Of a stretch of DNA of 6,628 nt, positions 1 through 6,326 are shown piece after piece. Both the position numbers and the translations under genes were made by a program. The notes under the pieces were generated by a model. The model had not been told where the DNA came from and did no database searches. It saw nothing but the letters and a program-made list of their open reading frames with translations. Numbering within the stretch: position 1 is the stretch's first letter; every line of letters starts with the position of its first letter. Source of the stretch: Campylobacterota bacterium (GTDB lineage: Bacteria; Campylobacterota; Campylobacteria; Campylobacterales; SZUA-545); assembly GCA_030836705.1 (NCBI GenBank), contig JAUPLZ010000157.1, positions 1-6,628 on the forward strand, written 5' to 3'.

Positions 1-1
1 A

Positions 2-721
2 GTTAAAAACATAACATATAAGAGCGTTGATAGAAAAAGCGAGCAAGAGTTACAAAAAGAGCTAGAAATCATAAATCCTGATTTTGTTTTGGATATGATT
101 TGTTTTAGCAAGACGGATGCCGATATTTTTGTAAATGCTTCAAAAAATCTAAAAAAACTTAGTCACTATGTGATGGTTTCAACATTCTATATTTATAACT
201 ATTCTGATTTGAAAGAAGAGCCTTTTGATGACAATATTGAAATAGACACCAGCTATACAAAAAATAAAATAGAAGCCGAAAATAGGATTTTAAATAGTCA
301 TCTTTTTAATATATCTACAATAGTTAGGCTTCCTTTTGTTTTTTCTTATGATGATTATTCAAATAGATTTCAAAATCTTTTAAGATTCGCCGCAAAAGAT
401 AATAATGAGATAAAAATCGATAATACAAAAAGCTCGCTAATTTCAAGAGATTCTGCCGCAAGTTTTTTGGCTAATTTGCCATATAAAAAACCGCTTGGAG
501 TTGTAGATGTATCAAATGACGGCTGTGTGAGTTTTAGAGATATTCTAAAAATAACATCTAAGATTTTTAATACCAAAATAGCTTTTATAGACGGCGAAAA
601 TACAATCTATCCTCTAAAAAAAGATATCTGTCTTCAGTCAAAAAAAGTAGAAAAATTAAAAGATGTTTTAGAAGTTTTAAAAGAAGAGATAATTTTGTTT
701 AAGGAAAATTATGCAGATTAA
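2..721 (+). CDS. NAD(P)-dependent sugar epimerase/dehydratase (extended SDR), 5'-truncated by window edge
   Basis: The reading frame is open from base 2, so the gene starts upstream and 239 C-terminal residues are visible. Probably 50-80 residues, including the glycine-rich NAD(P)-binding motif, lie outside. The visible part opens with a strand of the type INPDFVLDMICF, as in extended SDR enzymes acting on nucleotide sugars. Next comes the catalytic region: VSTFYIY around base 180, then YTKNK with Tyr at 254-256 and Lys four residues later. The Ser-to-Tyr spacing is about 25 residues, as expected for Ser/Thr-Tyr-Lys SDRs. The likely role is cytosolic epimerisation, dehydration or ketoreduction of a nucleotide sugar; the exact reaction cannot be assigned. 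The C-terminal substrate domain is short and lysine-rich. The last 11 bases overlap the ATP-grasp gene, implying translational coupling. I am confident of the family but not of the substrate. Confidence 0.85.
   Translation, partial: VKNITYKSVDRKSEQELQKELEIINPDFVLDMICFSKTDADIFVNASKNLKKLSHYVMVSTFYIYNYSDLKEEPFDDNIEIDTSYTKNKIEAENRILNSHLFNISTIVRLPFVFSYDDYSNRFQNLLRFAAKDNNEIKIDNTKSSLISRDSAASFLANLPYKKPLGVVDVSNDGCVSFRDILKITSKIFNTKIAFIDGENTIYPLKKDICLQSKKVEKLKDVLEVLKEEIILFKENYAD
701..705 (+). promoter_or_regulatory. Ribosome binding site for the ATP-grasp gene
   Basis: AAGGA lies 5 bases before the ATG at 711, inside the end of the upstream SDR gene. It supports 711 as the start even though this creates an 11-base overlap. 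Confidence 0.7.
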
Positions 722-1709
722 AGTTCTTGTAAACGGTGTCGGAGGCGATGTCGGTCAAGGAGTGATAAAAGCGCTTAAAAGCTCATCTTTGGATATTAAA
801 ATATATTCGATGTGTATTTCGCATAGCAGTTCATGGCTTTATAAAAGCGACAATTCGTATATTTCGCCTTTTTCAAATTCAAAAGAGTATATTCCATTTT
901 TGATAGATATAATAAATGAGCATAAAATTGATGTTTTTTTCCCAACCGTCGATAGCGAAATCTTAAAAATTTCACAAAACAAAAGAGAGATTGAGGAGAA
1001 AACGGGAGTTAAGATTTTTGTTGATGATAGCTCTTTGGTGGGTATTTGCGACGATAAGTATCAAACGATTCTTTTTTTAAAAAATAACGGCTTTGATTTT
1101 CCGCAAACTATCTTGGCAAGTGATGAAAATGCAGAGAAATTTATAAATAATCTAAAAACACTGCCGGTTATAAAAAAGCGAAGAGGAAGAGGCGCTCTTG
1201 ATGTTTTTATAAAAGCAGATGACAGTTTGATTAAAAAATATCTTGGGAATAGCGACTATATTTTTCAAGAATTTTTGGATTGCGATGATGAGTATACGAC
1301 AGGTGTTTATTTGGGCGATGATGGCGAAATAAAAGGGGTTTGTACTTTAAAAAGAGAGTTAAAATGCGGCTCAACCTATAAAGCCGAAAGAATTTTGGAT
1401 GAAAAAATAGAAGAAAATCTCAAGAATATTGCAAAAAAACTCGGAATGAAATATGTAAATATACAATCTAAAAGAGTCGGCGATAGGATTTTCCCGTTTG
1501 AGTTTAACGGCAGATTTTCAGGAACTACGGGAATAATAAGCCAAAAGGTTTTTAACGCTCCGGAGATATTTATAAAAGAGAGGTTTCTAAAAATGCCGGT
1601 AGAAAAATCTACAAATAGATATTTTTTTATGGTTATGAGATATTTAGAAGAAGTTTATGCGAATGAAAAAGAGATTGAAGATTTAAAAAAAAGAAGTTTT
1701 GGAGTATAA
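711..1709 (+). CDS. CarB-like ATP-grasp domain protein (carboxylate-amine ligase type)
   Basis: This 332-residue protein has the three-part ATP-grasp plan. The N-terminal pre-ATP-grasp Rossmann-like domain begins KVLVNGVGGDVGQG (residues 4-17). The nucleotide-binding part has PVIKKRRGRGA (152-162), matching the Lys and Gly-rich loop of CarB-type enzymes, and an acidic hinge QEFLDCDDEYT (186-196). The metal-binding ExNxR motif is present as EFNGR (264-268), so the site looks intact. ATP-grasp enzymes activate a carboxylate as an acyl-phosphate and join it to an amine or thiol. In a glycan cluster this suggests attaching an amino acid or other acid to an amino sugar, but that is inference. The protein is far shorter than CarB (over 1000 residues) and is a stand-alone ligase. 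The start at 711 has a good ribosome site, and the stop is followed with no gap by the HEPN gene. Confidence 0.85.
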   Translation: MQIKVLVNGVGGDVGQGVIKALKSSSLDIKIYSMCISHSSSWLYKSDNSYISPFSNSKEYIPFLIDIINEHKIDVFFPTVDSEILKISQNKREIEEKTGVKIFVDDSSLVGICDDKYQTILFLKNNGFDFPQTILASDENAEKFINNLKTLPVIKKRRGRGALDVFIKADDSLIKKYLGNSDYIFQEFLDCDDEYTTGVYLGDDGEIKGVCTLKRELKCGSTYKAERILDEKIEENLKNIAKKLGMKYVNIQSKRVGDRIFPFEFNGRFSGTTGIISQKVFNAPEIFIKERFLKMPVEKSTNRYFFMVMRYLEEVYANEKEIEDLKKRSFGV

Positions 1710-2132
1710 ATGAGTAGCGATATAAGATGGGTACAAAGATTTGATAACTATAAAAAAGCACTCAAGCAGCTAAATGATGCAGTAGCGTTGTCTGATGAAA
1801 GAGAGTTGTCGTTGCTTGAAAAACAAGGGCTTATACAGGCATTTGAGTTTACACATGAATTGGCTTGGAATATGCTCAAAGATTATTTGGAGTATCAGGG
1901 CAATCAAGAAATAAGAGGCTCAAGAGATGCCATAAGAGAGGCATTTAAAGTGGGGCTTATACAAAACGGCGAGGCGTGGATGGAGACCATAAAAGCTAGA
2001 AATATAACTTCGCATGCTTACGATGAAGAGTTGGTGCAAAAAGCATCTGAAACTATTGCGGATAGCTATATAATACTTTTTAACACTCTTGCCGAGACTT
2101 TTGAAAAAGTCAAACAAAAAGAGGAGCTATGA
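1710..2132 (+). CDS. HepT-like HEPN protein, HI0074 family (nucleotidyltransferase substrate-binding)
   Basis: This 140-residue all-helical protein resembles the HI0074 / NTase_sub_bind family (PF08780) of small HEPN proteins. The diagnostic segment is RNITSHAY at residues 97-104, an exact RX4HXY motif. In studied HepT toxins the Arg and His make the RNase site, and the Tyr is the residue AMPylated by the MntA partner. The conserved Phe/His/Trp-rich helix (FEFTHELAWNMLKDYL, 45-60) is typical of the family. GGAG at 1701-1704 precedes the ATG by 5 bases. The gene abuts the ATP-grasp stop codon and overlaps the nucleotidyltransferase gene by 4 bases. Sampled 60-base lines here are about 38-48% G+C, against about 23-28% in the HAD gene downstream, suggesting separate ancestry. 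The likely role is the toxin half of a type VII-like toxin-antitoxin pair, but HI0074-type proteins are less studied than HepT itself, so toxicity is inferred. Confidence 0.85.
   Translation: MSSDIRWVQRFDNYKKALKQLNDAVALSDERELSLLEKQGLIQAFEFTHELAWNMLKDYLEYQGNQEIRGSRDAIREAFKVGLIQNGEAWMETIKARNITSHAYDEELVQKASETIADSYIILFNTLAETFEKVKQKEEL
2121..2126 (+). promoter_or_regulatory. Ribosome binding site deciding the nucleotidyltransferase start
   Basis: GAGGAG is the strongest Shine-Dalgarno match near this junction. It is only 2 bases from the ATG at 2129 but 8 bases from the in-frame ATG at 2135. The spacing therefore favours 2135, which would leave a 2-base gap after the HEPN stop instead of an overlap. 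Confidence 0.6.
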
Positions 2133-2422
2133 GCATGGATTTGGAGCCACAAATTATAGAGAAAATAAAATCTTTGGCATGTGCCTATCCAAAAATAAAA
2201 AGTCTTATCCTTTTTGGTTCAAGAGCAAAAGGCACGGCAAAAAATGGTTCAGATATTGATTTGGCGACCGTAGGCGATGAGATTGGCTTTAGAGATTTGT
2301 GTGCATTTGGAGCAAAACTAGATGAACTAGAGCTGCCGTACAAAATAGATATTGTTAATTACAGCTCTATAGCAAATCAAGCACTTAAAGAACACATAGA
2401 TAGAGTCGGGGTTGTTTTGTAA
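2129..2422 (+). CDS. MntA-like minimal nucleotidyltransferase (antitoxin partner of the HEPN protein)
   Basis: This 97-residue protein has the minimal nucleotidyltransferase fold. The signature is LFGSRAKG followed by SDIDLA: Gly30-Ser31, ten residues, then Asp42-x-Asp44, an exact GSX10DXD motif. A third carboxylate, Asp74 in KIDIV, completes the metal site, so the enzyme looks catalytically intact. MntA-type antitoxins transfer AMP from ATP to the HepT tyrosine and so silence the toxin; the neighbouring HEPN protein has that tyrosine. The order (HEPN gene first, nucleotidyltransferase second) and tight coupling match known pairs. The frame opens at the ATG at 2129, overlapping the HEPN stop as ATGA, but the ATG at 2135 (protein beginning MDLEP) is better spaced from GAGGAG. 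Sampled G+C (about 45% in one 60-base line) is above that of the flanking glycan genes. The stop shares one base with the HAD start. Confidence 0.88.
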   Translation: MSMDLEPQIIEKIKSLACAYPKIKSLILFGSRAKGTAKNGSDIDLATVGDEIGFRDLCAFGAKLDELELPYKIDIVNYSSIANQALKEHIDRVGVVL

Positions 2423-3099
2423 TGATTGAATGCGTGATATTTGATTTTGCTGATACTGTCTGCGAGCTAAACCCGTCAAAAGAGAAAATTTTAAAGGATT
2501 TTTTAAACCTTAAAAACATTCAAATTGACGAAAAAAAAATAAAAATAGCCTATCATTTTTTGAACTTAGAGCTCATTTATAGCTCCGTAAAGATTAGTAA
2601 TCAAAAGGATAAGAAAGAGTTTTATGACAGATATAATGAAAAACTATTTAAGTTTCTTGCGGTTGATAATATTTTGAGCGAAGAGTTTTTTGATTATTTT
2701 AACAAGATAGAGAAAAAGTGGATTTTAAAAGACAAAGCCCTTAAAACATTTGAATCAATAAAAAACAAAGAGATTAAAATCGGCATGATTTCAAATTTTG
2801 ATAGTAGATTAAAATATGAGATAGAAAGACTCGGAATGGATAAATATCTTGATTTTGCCGTTATTTCGCAAGAAGTGGGTGTAGAAAAACCAAATAAGGG
2901 AATATATGAGTATTCTTTGCAGAAGCACTCTCTTAGTCCGACATCGGTGCTTTATATTGGTGATAGCTATGTTTTGGATTATTTGCCGTCTAAAGAGGTC
3001 GGTATGAACTCATTGCTTTTTGATGAATACGGCTTTTATCCAAAGCATGAGTTTGTGATTAATGATTTTGATGAGATTTTTGAAAAAGGTGTTTTTTGA
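2422..3099 (+). CDS. HAD-family hydrolase, HDHD3-like, with altered motif I
   Basis: This 225-residue protein has a HAD core with a helical cap. Motif I is IFDFADTV (residues 6-13), giving the nucleophile Asp8, but the usual second Asp two residues later is Ala10 (codon GCT). Motif II is ISNFD with Ser124. Motif III is VEKPNKGIYEY with Lys156. Motif IV is GDSYVLDY with Asp181 and Asp186. The motif III-IV region resembles the HDHD3 / DREG-2 subfamily, where the second motif I Asp is also replaced (DxKDTL-type). Ala at this position is also known in phosphonoacetaldehyde hydrolase. Canonical phosphatases need that Asp as acid/base, so ordinary phosphatase activity is doubtful. The ATG shares a base with the preceding stop (TAATG), indicating coupling despite a weak ribosome site. 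A role in sugar-phosphate handling is inferred from context only. A nine-base A run sits at 2531-2539. Confidence 0.82.
   Translation: MIECVIFDFADTVCELNPSKEKILKDFLNLKNIQIDEKKIKIAYHFLNLELIYSSVKISNQKDKKEFYDRYNEKLFKFLAVDNILSEEFFDYFNKIEKKWILKDKALKTFESIKNKEIKIGMISNFDSRLKYEIERLGMDKYLDFAVISQEVGVEKPNKGIYEYSLQKHSLSPTSVLYIGDSYVLDYLPSKEVGMNSLLFDEYGFYPKHEFVINDFDEIFEKGVF
3083..3089 (+). promoter_or_regulatory. Ribosome binding site supporting a TTG start
   Basis: AAAAAGG ends 6 bases before the TTG at 3096, inside the end of the HAD gene. There is no ATG near the expected N-terminus of the radical SAM protein, so this site decides the start. Confidence 0.65.
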
Positions 3100-4148
3100 A
3101 AATAAGCGCTAAGCAAAATATATTGCTAGGATACTTTAGTCTAAGGAATTTAACCTGCTTTTTTGGCAACAAAAAGTTAGACCCGCCTGTTATTATTTGG
3201 ATTTTAACCCATCGATGCAATTTTCAGTGTAAGCATTGTGTGTCGTGGCATGATAATAGTAGTTTTGAGGCAAAAAGACTTATGGAAACGGCAAAAAAGA
3301 TAGCTGATTCAAAGAGTTTGATTGTAAATCTCTCCGGCGGTGAGCTTTTTTTGGTGCCTAATATTACTGAAATAATAAGCGTTTTAAAAAAAGCCGGAAA
3401 AATAGTAAGCATCAACACAAACGCATGGTTTTTGGATAAATATATTGATTTTATAATAGAGCAAGATATAGATTCTATAAGTGTTAGCATGGACGGTTAT
3501 AACAGCGATATTCACGATAATCTTAGAAAAAAAGGCTCATTTGATAGGATTATTTCAAATTTGGAAAAATTAAAAAATAAAAGAAAAAATAAAAAACCGC
3601 ATATAGGCATAAGAGGCGTGGTTATGCGCGAGAATTTTTCTGATGTAGAAAAATATATAGAAAGGTTTGTTGATTTAGCCGATGACATTAAGTTTCAACC
3701 GGTTCATAATTACACCGATTCAATGCTTCATGCCGTTACTGACGGCAGTGTTCTTTTTTTGAAAGAGCAAGAAGAGGAGTTAAAAAGAGTGTTTTTGGAT
3801 TTGGGTAAAAAATATAAATTTATGAAAACAAACTATCATCAGATGTTTCCTAGATTTATTTTTAATCCGCAATCAATGAAGAATGTTTCACCTATTCATT
3901 GCATCCCTGTTCTATTTTTTTCGCTAAAAATAGAACCGGACGGAAGTTGCTATACTTGCTCAAAAAAAGTAGGAAATATTAACGAGCAGAGTTTGAGCGA
4001 AATATGGAGCAGCAAAGAAAGAAGAGAGTTTTTAAAAAATTTGACCGCATGCGGTTCTTGTGAAACTCCGTGTTGGCTAAATAGTAATGTTATTTCCAGT
4101 GAAACGCCGGGAAAAGTTTTGAAATTTTTTATAAGTAAAGGATTGTAA
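3096..4148 (+). CDS. Radical SAM protein with C-terminal SPASM-like Fe-S region
   Basis: This 350-residue protein starts at TTG, overlapping the HAD stop as TTGA, with a well-placed AAAAAGG upstream. The radical SAM motif CNFQCKHC (Cys41, 45, 48; CX3CX2C) binds the 4Fe-4S cluster that cleaves SAM. The GGE motif (81-83) contacts SAM, and SINTNAW (105-111) and SISVSMDG (127-134) are typical barrel strands. The C-terminal part has six further cysteines (269, 285, 288, 319, 322, 326) around a PDGSCYTC segment and a GNINEQSLSEIW segment, as in SPASM/twitch proteins that bind auxiliary clusters. These enzymes modify peptides, sugars or cofactors by hydrogen abstraction. Within this operon a sugar or lipid-linked glycan substrate is plausible but unproven. 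Residues 8-37 are unusually hydrophobic for a cytosolic enzyme. There is no adjacent small precursor peptide, which argues against a RiPP role. Confidence 0.88.
   Translation: MKISAKQNILLGYFSLRNLTCFFGNKKLDPPVIIWILTHRCNFQCKHCVSWHDNSSFEAKRLMETAKKIADSKSLIVNLSGGELFLVPNITEIISVLKKAGKIVSINTNAWFLDKYIDFIIEQDIDSISVSMDGYNSDIHDNLRKKGSFDRIISNLEKLKNKRKNKKPHIGIRGVVMRENFSDVEKYIERFVDLADDIKFQPVHNYTDSMLHAVTDGSVLFLKEQEEELKRVFLDLGKKYKFMKTNYHQMFPRFIFNPQSMKNVSPIHCIPVLFFSLKIEPDGSCYTCSKKVGNINEQSLSEIWSSKERREFLKNLTACGSCETPCWLNSNVISSETPGKVLKFFISKGL
4137..4142 (+). promoter_or_regulatory. Ribosome binding site for the DegT-family aminotransferase
   Basis: AAAGGA lies 6 bases before the ATG at 4149, within the last codons of the radical SAM gene. 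It fixes the start directly after that gene's stop. Confidence 0.65.
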
Positions 4149-5399
4149 ATGTTTTTTATTCCAAGAGGGATTATCTATCACGACATTGCGTTTGATTTGA
4201 AATATTATTTTATGGCTTTAAGAAATAAAAACTTAGATTCTTCTAGTATTAATGTTTTTGAAAAAAGATTTGCAAACTATATGAATATGAATCATTGCGT
4301 CGCTTTTCCTTTTGTAAGAACGGCTATTTATTACTCTTTAAAAATGAATAATTTTAAAAAAGACGATGAGATTATCATGCCGCCTATTACCATAAAACCC
4401 ATAATAGATGTTGTATTAAATCTTGGGTTAAAGCCTGTTTTTGTGGATATAGAAAAAGAGACTCTTTGTTTTGACATGGATAAGCTAAAAAGTGCGATAA
4501 CAAAAAATACAAAAGCGGTTTTAATAACATATTTGTTTGGAAATGTGCCGAAAGTTCAAGAAATGATTGATTTTTGCAAGTCAAAAGAGTTATTTGTTAT
4601 AGAGGATTTTTCACACGCATTGAATGCAAAATACAACAATAAAAAACTAGGAACTTTTGGGGATTTGGGGATTTATAGCTGTTCTGCGATAAAAACACTA
4701 GACGCTTTTGGCGGCGGTTTGGTGGTTACGAATAACGATAAAATATTTTCTTATTTGCAAAAATGCCAAAAAGAGCTAAAACCCACCCCTTCTTCTACTC
4801 TAAAACCAAAAATAATGAAGAATATTATCTGGAACTTTGCGACAAGAAAGGCTGTTTTTTCATTTTTTATATATCCGCTTTTAAAGATGACGGCTTTAGT
4901 TAACCAAAAAGCCGCAAAAAAAATGACCGGCGCTAGGCTTGACCTTAAGCCCTTTGATGTTTTGCCGGATTTGTGGTTTGAGTCTTTTACGACGCTTCAA
5001 GCACAAGCCGGAATGGAGCTTATAGGAAAAGTTGAGAGCGAAGACCAAAAAAGAATAGAAAATGTAAACAGATACAAAGAAGTTATTCCGCCTGCAAGCA
5101 CGACTGTTGTGCATAAAGGATGCGAGCCTGTATATTGGCAGTTCGTCGTATATCCAAAAGAGACCGAGGCTTTTAAAGAGTATCTCATAAAAAACAAAAT
5201 CGATAACTCTACGACAAATTTATCATTGGTTTCGGCTTTGGATATTTATGAAAAATATAATAAAAAATGCGAAAATGCGGAGTTTGTTCATAAAAATGCA
5301 GTTTTTATACCTTCTTATCATAGATTAACGGAAGAAGAGGTGGGGCATGTTAGGCTTCATCTTAAAAAAGCTTTTGAGCAAGAAAGTTTGTCAAAATGA
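4149..5399 (+). CDS. DegT/DnrJ/EryC1/StrS-family PLP aminotransferase with hydrophobic insertion
   Basis: This 416-residue protein is a fold-type I PLP enzyme of the sugar aminotransferase family. Visible landmarks are the DEIIMPPIT strand (73-81), PVFVDIE (96-102), EDFSHALNAKY with Asp153 expected to bind the PLP ring nitrogen, and SCSAIKTLDAFGGG with Lys182 as the Schiff-base lysine. It looks catalytically complete. Family members transfer an amino group, usually from glutamate, to a keto-sugar nucleotide; some members are dehydratases. It is longer than the usual 360-390 residues. The extra length lies around 205-270 and includes a hydrophobic stretch at 226-252 (IIWNFATRKAVFSFFIYPLL and on) that could be an amphipathic membrane-contact helix. 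It follows the radical SAM gene with no gap and overlaps the methyltransferase gene by 4 bases, so the three are probably made together. The substrate is unknown. It is clearly distinct from wecE at the window end. Confidence 0.87.
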   Translation: MFFIPRGIIYHDIAFDLKYYFMALRNKNLDSSSINVFEKRFANYMNMNHCVAFPFVRTAIYYSLKMNNFKKDDEIIMPPITIKPIIDVVLNLGLKPVFVDIEKETLCFDMDKLKSAITKNTKAVLITYLFGNVPKVQEMIDFCKSKELFVIEDFSHALNAKYNNKKLGTFGDLGIYSCSAIKTLDAFGGGLVVTNNDKIFSYLQKCQKELKPTPSSTLKPKIMKNIIWNFATRKAVFSFFIYPLLKMTALVNQKAAKKMTGARLDLKPFDVLPDLWFESFTTLQAQAGMELIGKVESEDQKRIENVNRYKEVIPPASTTVVHKGCEPVYWQFVVYPKETEAFKEYLIKNKIDNSTTNLSLVSALDIYEKYNKKCENAEFVHKNAVFIPSYHRLTEEEVGHVRLHLKKAFEQESLSK

Positions 5400-6274
5400 T
5401 TATTTGTCCAAACTGCAATTTAGGTCGTCTTAAAGAAAACAAAGCCGGTTTGTTTTGCGATAATTGCGACTATGTTTTGGAATCAAAAAACGGGGTTTTG
5501 AGTTTTATTGACTGGAATGAGGAGGACTTATACTATGACAAAGAGGGAATCGAGTTTTTAAAAAAATTTGAAAGTGATCATTTTTGGTTTAGACTAAGAA
5601 AAGAGCTGATTTTGTCTAAATTTTTGAAATATTTTGCGCCCGATTCTAAGATTTTGGAACTAGGTTCGGGTACGGGAGATATAGCGCTATCGTTAAAAAA
5701 TTTGGGTTACGATGTCTCTATCGGCGAATTTCATTTAAACGGTTTAAAATATGCGGCGCAAAACGGCATAAAAAAAGCCTATCAGCTTGATATATTAAAA
5801 AATCCTTTCAAAAATCATTTTGATGTTGTCGGTTTTTTTGATGTTTTATCGCATATAGAAGATGAAAAAAAAGCTGTCAAAAATATCGTAGATTCGGTAT
5901 CGGTCGGCGGTTATGTGATAGGTACATTTCCTGCACATCAATGGCTTTGGTATAGGGGCGATAGAGTTATAAATAATCATAAAAAAAGATATGAAGTAAA
6001 AGAGATTAAGAGTTTGTTTGAAGATGCTGGCATTAAGACGATTGAGGCAAAAACTTTTTTTGTGGGCTTGCTACCTATTTTGCTTATAAGAAGCTTGTTA
6101 AAAAAAGATGACGCCTCTTGTGTAAAAGAGCACGAAAAAAAAGAGCTAAACGCTTCGATTAACCCCATTGTAAATAAAATTTTTTATTATTTTTTGAAAT
6201 TAGAGCTTTTGCTTTTGAAAAAATTTTCATTTAAAGTAGGCGGAAGCATTTTGTATATAGGGCAAAAGATATAA
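5396..6274 (+). CDS. Class I SAM-dependent methyltransferase with N-terminal zinc ribbon
   Basis: This 292-residue protein begins with a zinc ribbon, CPNC (Cys4, Cys7) and CDNC (Cys21, Cys24), followed by the GVLSF-type strand seen in Trm112-like domains. The class I methyltransferase domain has motif I ILELGSGTG (86-94), an acidic residue after strand 2 (Glu111), Asp132 in QLDI, and FDVLSHIEDE (148-157). After the core come hydrophobic segments: FFVGLLPILLIRSLL around 222-236, and a leucine/phenylalanine-rich region near the C-terminus. These suggest a lipid-linked or membrane-near substrate. Methyltransferases of this build are common in polysaccharide clusters, where they methylate sugar hydroxyl or amino groups; the acceptor here is not known. 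The start overlaps the aminotransferase stop (ATGA), and the ribosome site is weak, so translation probably depends on coupling. This is the last gene of the tightly packed run. Confidence 0.87.
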   Translation: MIICPNCNLGRLKENKAGLFCDNCDYVLESKNGVLSFIDWNEEDLYYDKEGIEFLKKFESDHFWFRLRKELILSKFLKYFAPDSKILELGSGTGDIALSLKNLGYDVSIGEFHLNGLKYAAQNGIKKAYQLDILKNPFKNHFDVVGFFDVLSHIEDEKKAVKNIVDSVSVGGYVIGTFPAHQWLWYRGDRVINNHKKRYEVKEIKSLFEDAGIKTIEAKTFFVGLLPILLIRSLLKKDDASCVKEHEKKELNASINPIVNKIFYYFLKLELLLLKKFSFKVGGSILYIGQKI

Positions 6275-6279
6275 ATCCA

Positions 6280-6297
6280 TTGGCATAGCGTTTGCTT
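6280..6297 (+). promoter_or_regulatory. Sigma-54 (RpoN)-type -24/-12 promoter upstream of wecE
   Basis: TTGGCATAGCGTTTGCTT matches the RpoN consensus TGGCAC-N5-TTGCW, with the GG at 6282-6283 and the GC at 6294-6295 separated by exactly the required 12 bases. The only deviation in the -24 element is T for the final C. Transcription would start near 6307 at an A, giving a leader of about 25 bases before the ATG at 6332. It lies in the only intergenic gap of the window. In Campylobacterota RpoN mainly drives flagellar genes through an NtrC-type activator. The match is by eye; promoter activity is inferred. Confidence 0.72.
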
Positions 6298-6318
6298 AAA
6301 ATAGCTAAAACAAAAAAA

Positions 6319-6326
6319 AGAGAAAG
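6319..6326 (+). promoter_or_regulatory. Weak ribosome binding site for wecE
   Basis: The purine-rich AGAGAAAG ends 5 bases before the ATG at 6332. It is a partial Shine-Dalgarno match, but its spacing is right and it falls inside the leader predicted from the sigma-54-type promoter. Confidence 0.45.

Noticed and set aside
370..576. Minus-strand frame of 68 codons opposite the SDR gene
   Set aside because: It lies inside the coding region of a recognisable SDR and shows no domain.
1860..1876. Second sigma-54-like match (TGGCTT, N5, ATGCT) inside the HEPN gene
   Set aside because: The spacing of 12 fits, but both elements deviate from consensus, it is within coding sequence, and no gene starts sensibly downstream of it.
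1920..2117. Minus-strand frame opposite the HEPN gene, considered as an antisense regulator or small toxin
   Set aside because: It covers the RX4HXY region of the real gene, and the protein shows no membrane-toxin or other pattern.
2531..2539. Run of nine A in the HAD gene, considered as a phase-variation tract
   Set aside because: Short A runs are common throughout this AT-rich window. Phase-variable tracts in this phylum are usually long G or C runs, none of which occurs here, and the frame is intact.
3224..3490. Minus-strand open frame of 88 codons opposite the radical SAM gene
   Set aside because: It lies wholly inside a gene with clear catalytic motifs on the + strand and has no recognisable domain; it reflects low stop density on the antisense strand.
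4896..5197. Two overlapping minus-strand frames opposite the aminotransferase
   Set aside because: Both are antisense shadows of a well-supported PLP enzyme, and they overlap each other in different frames with no family resemblance.
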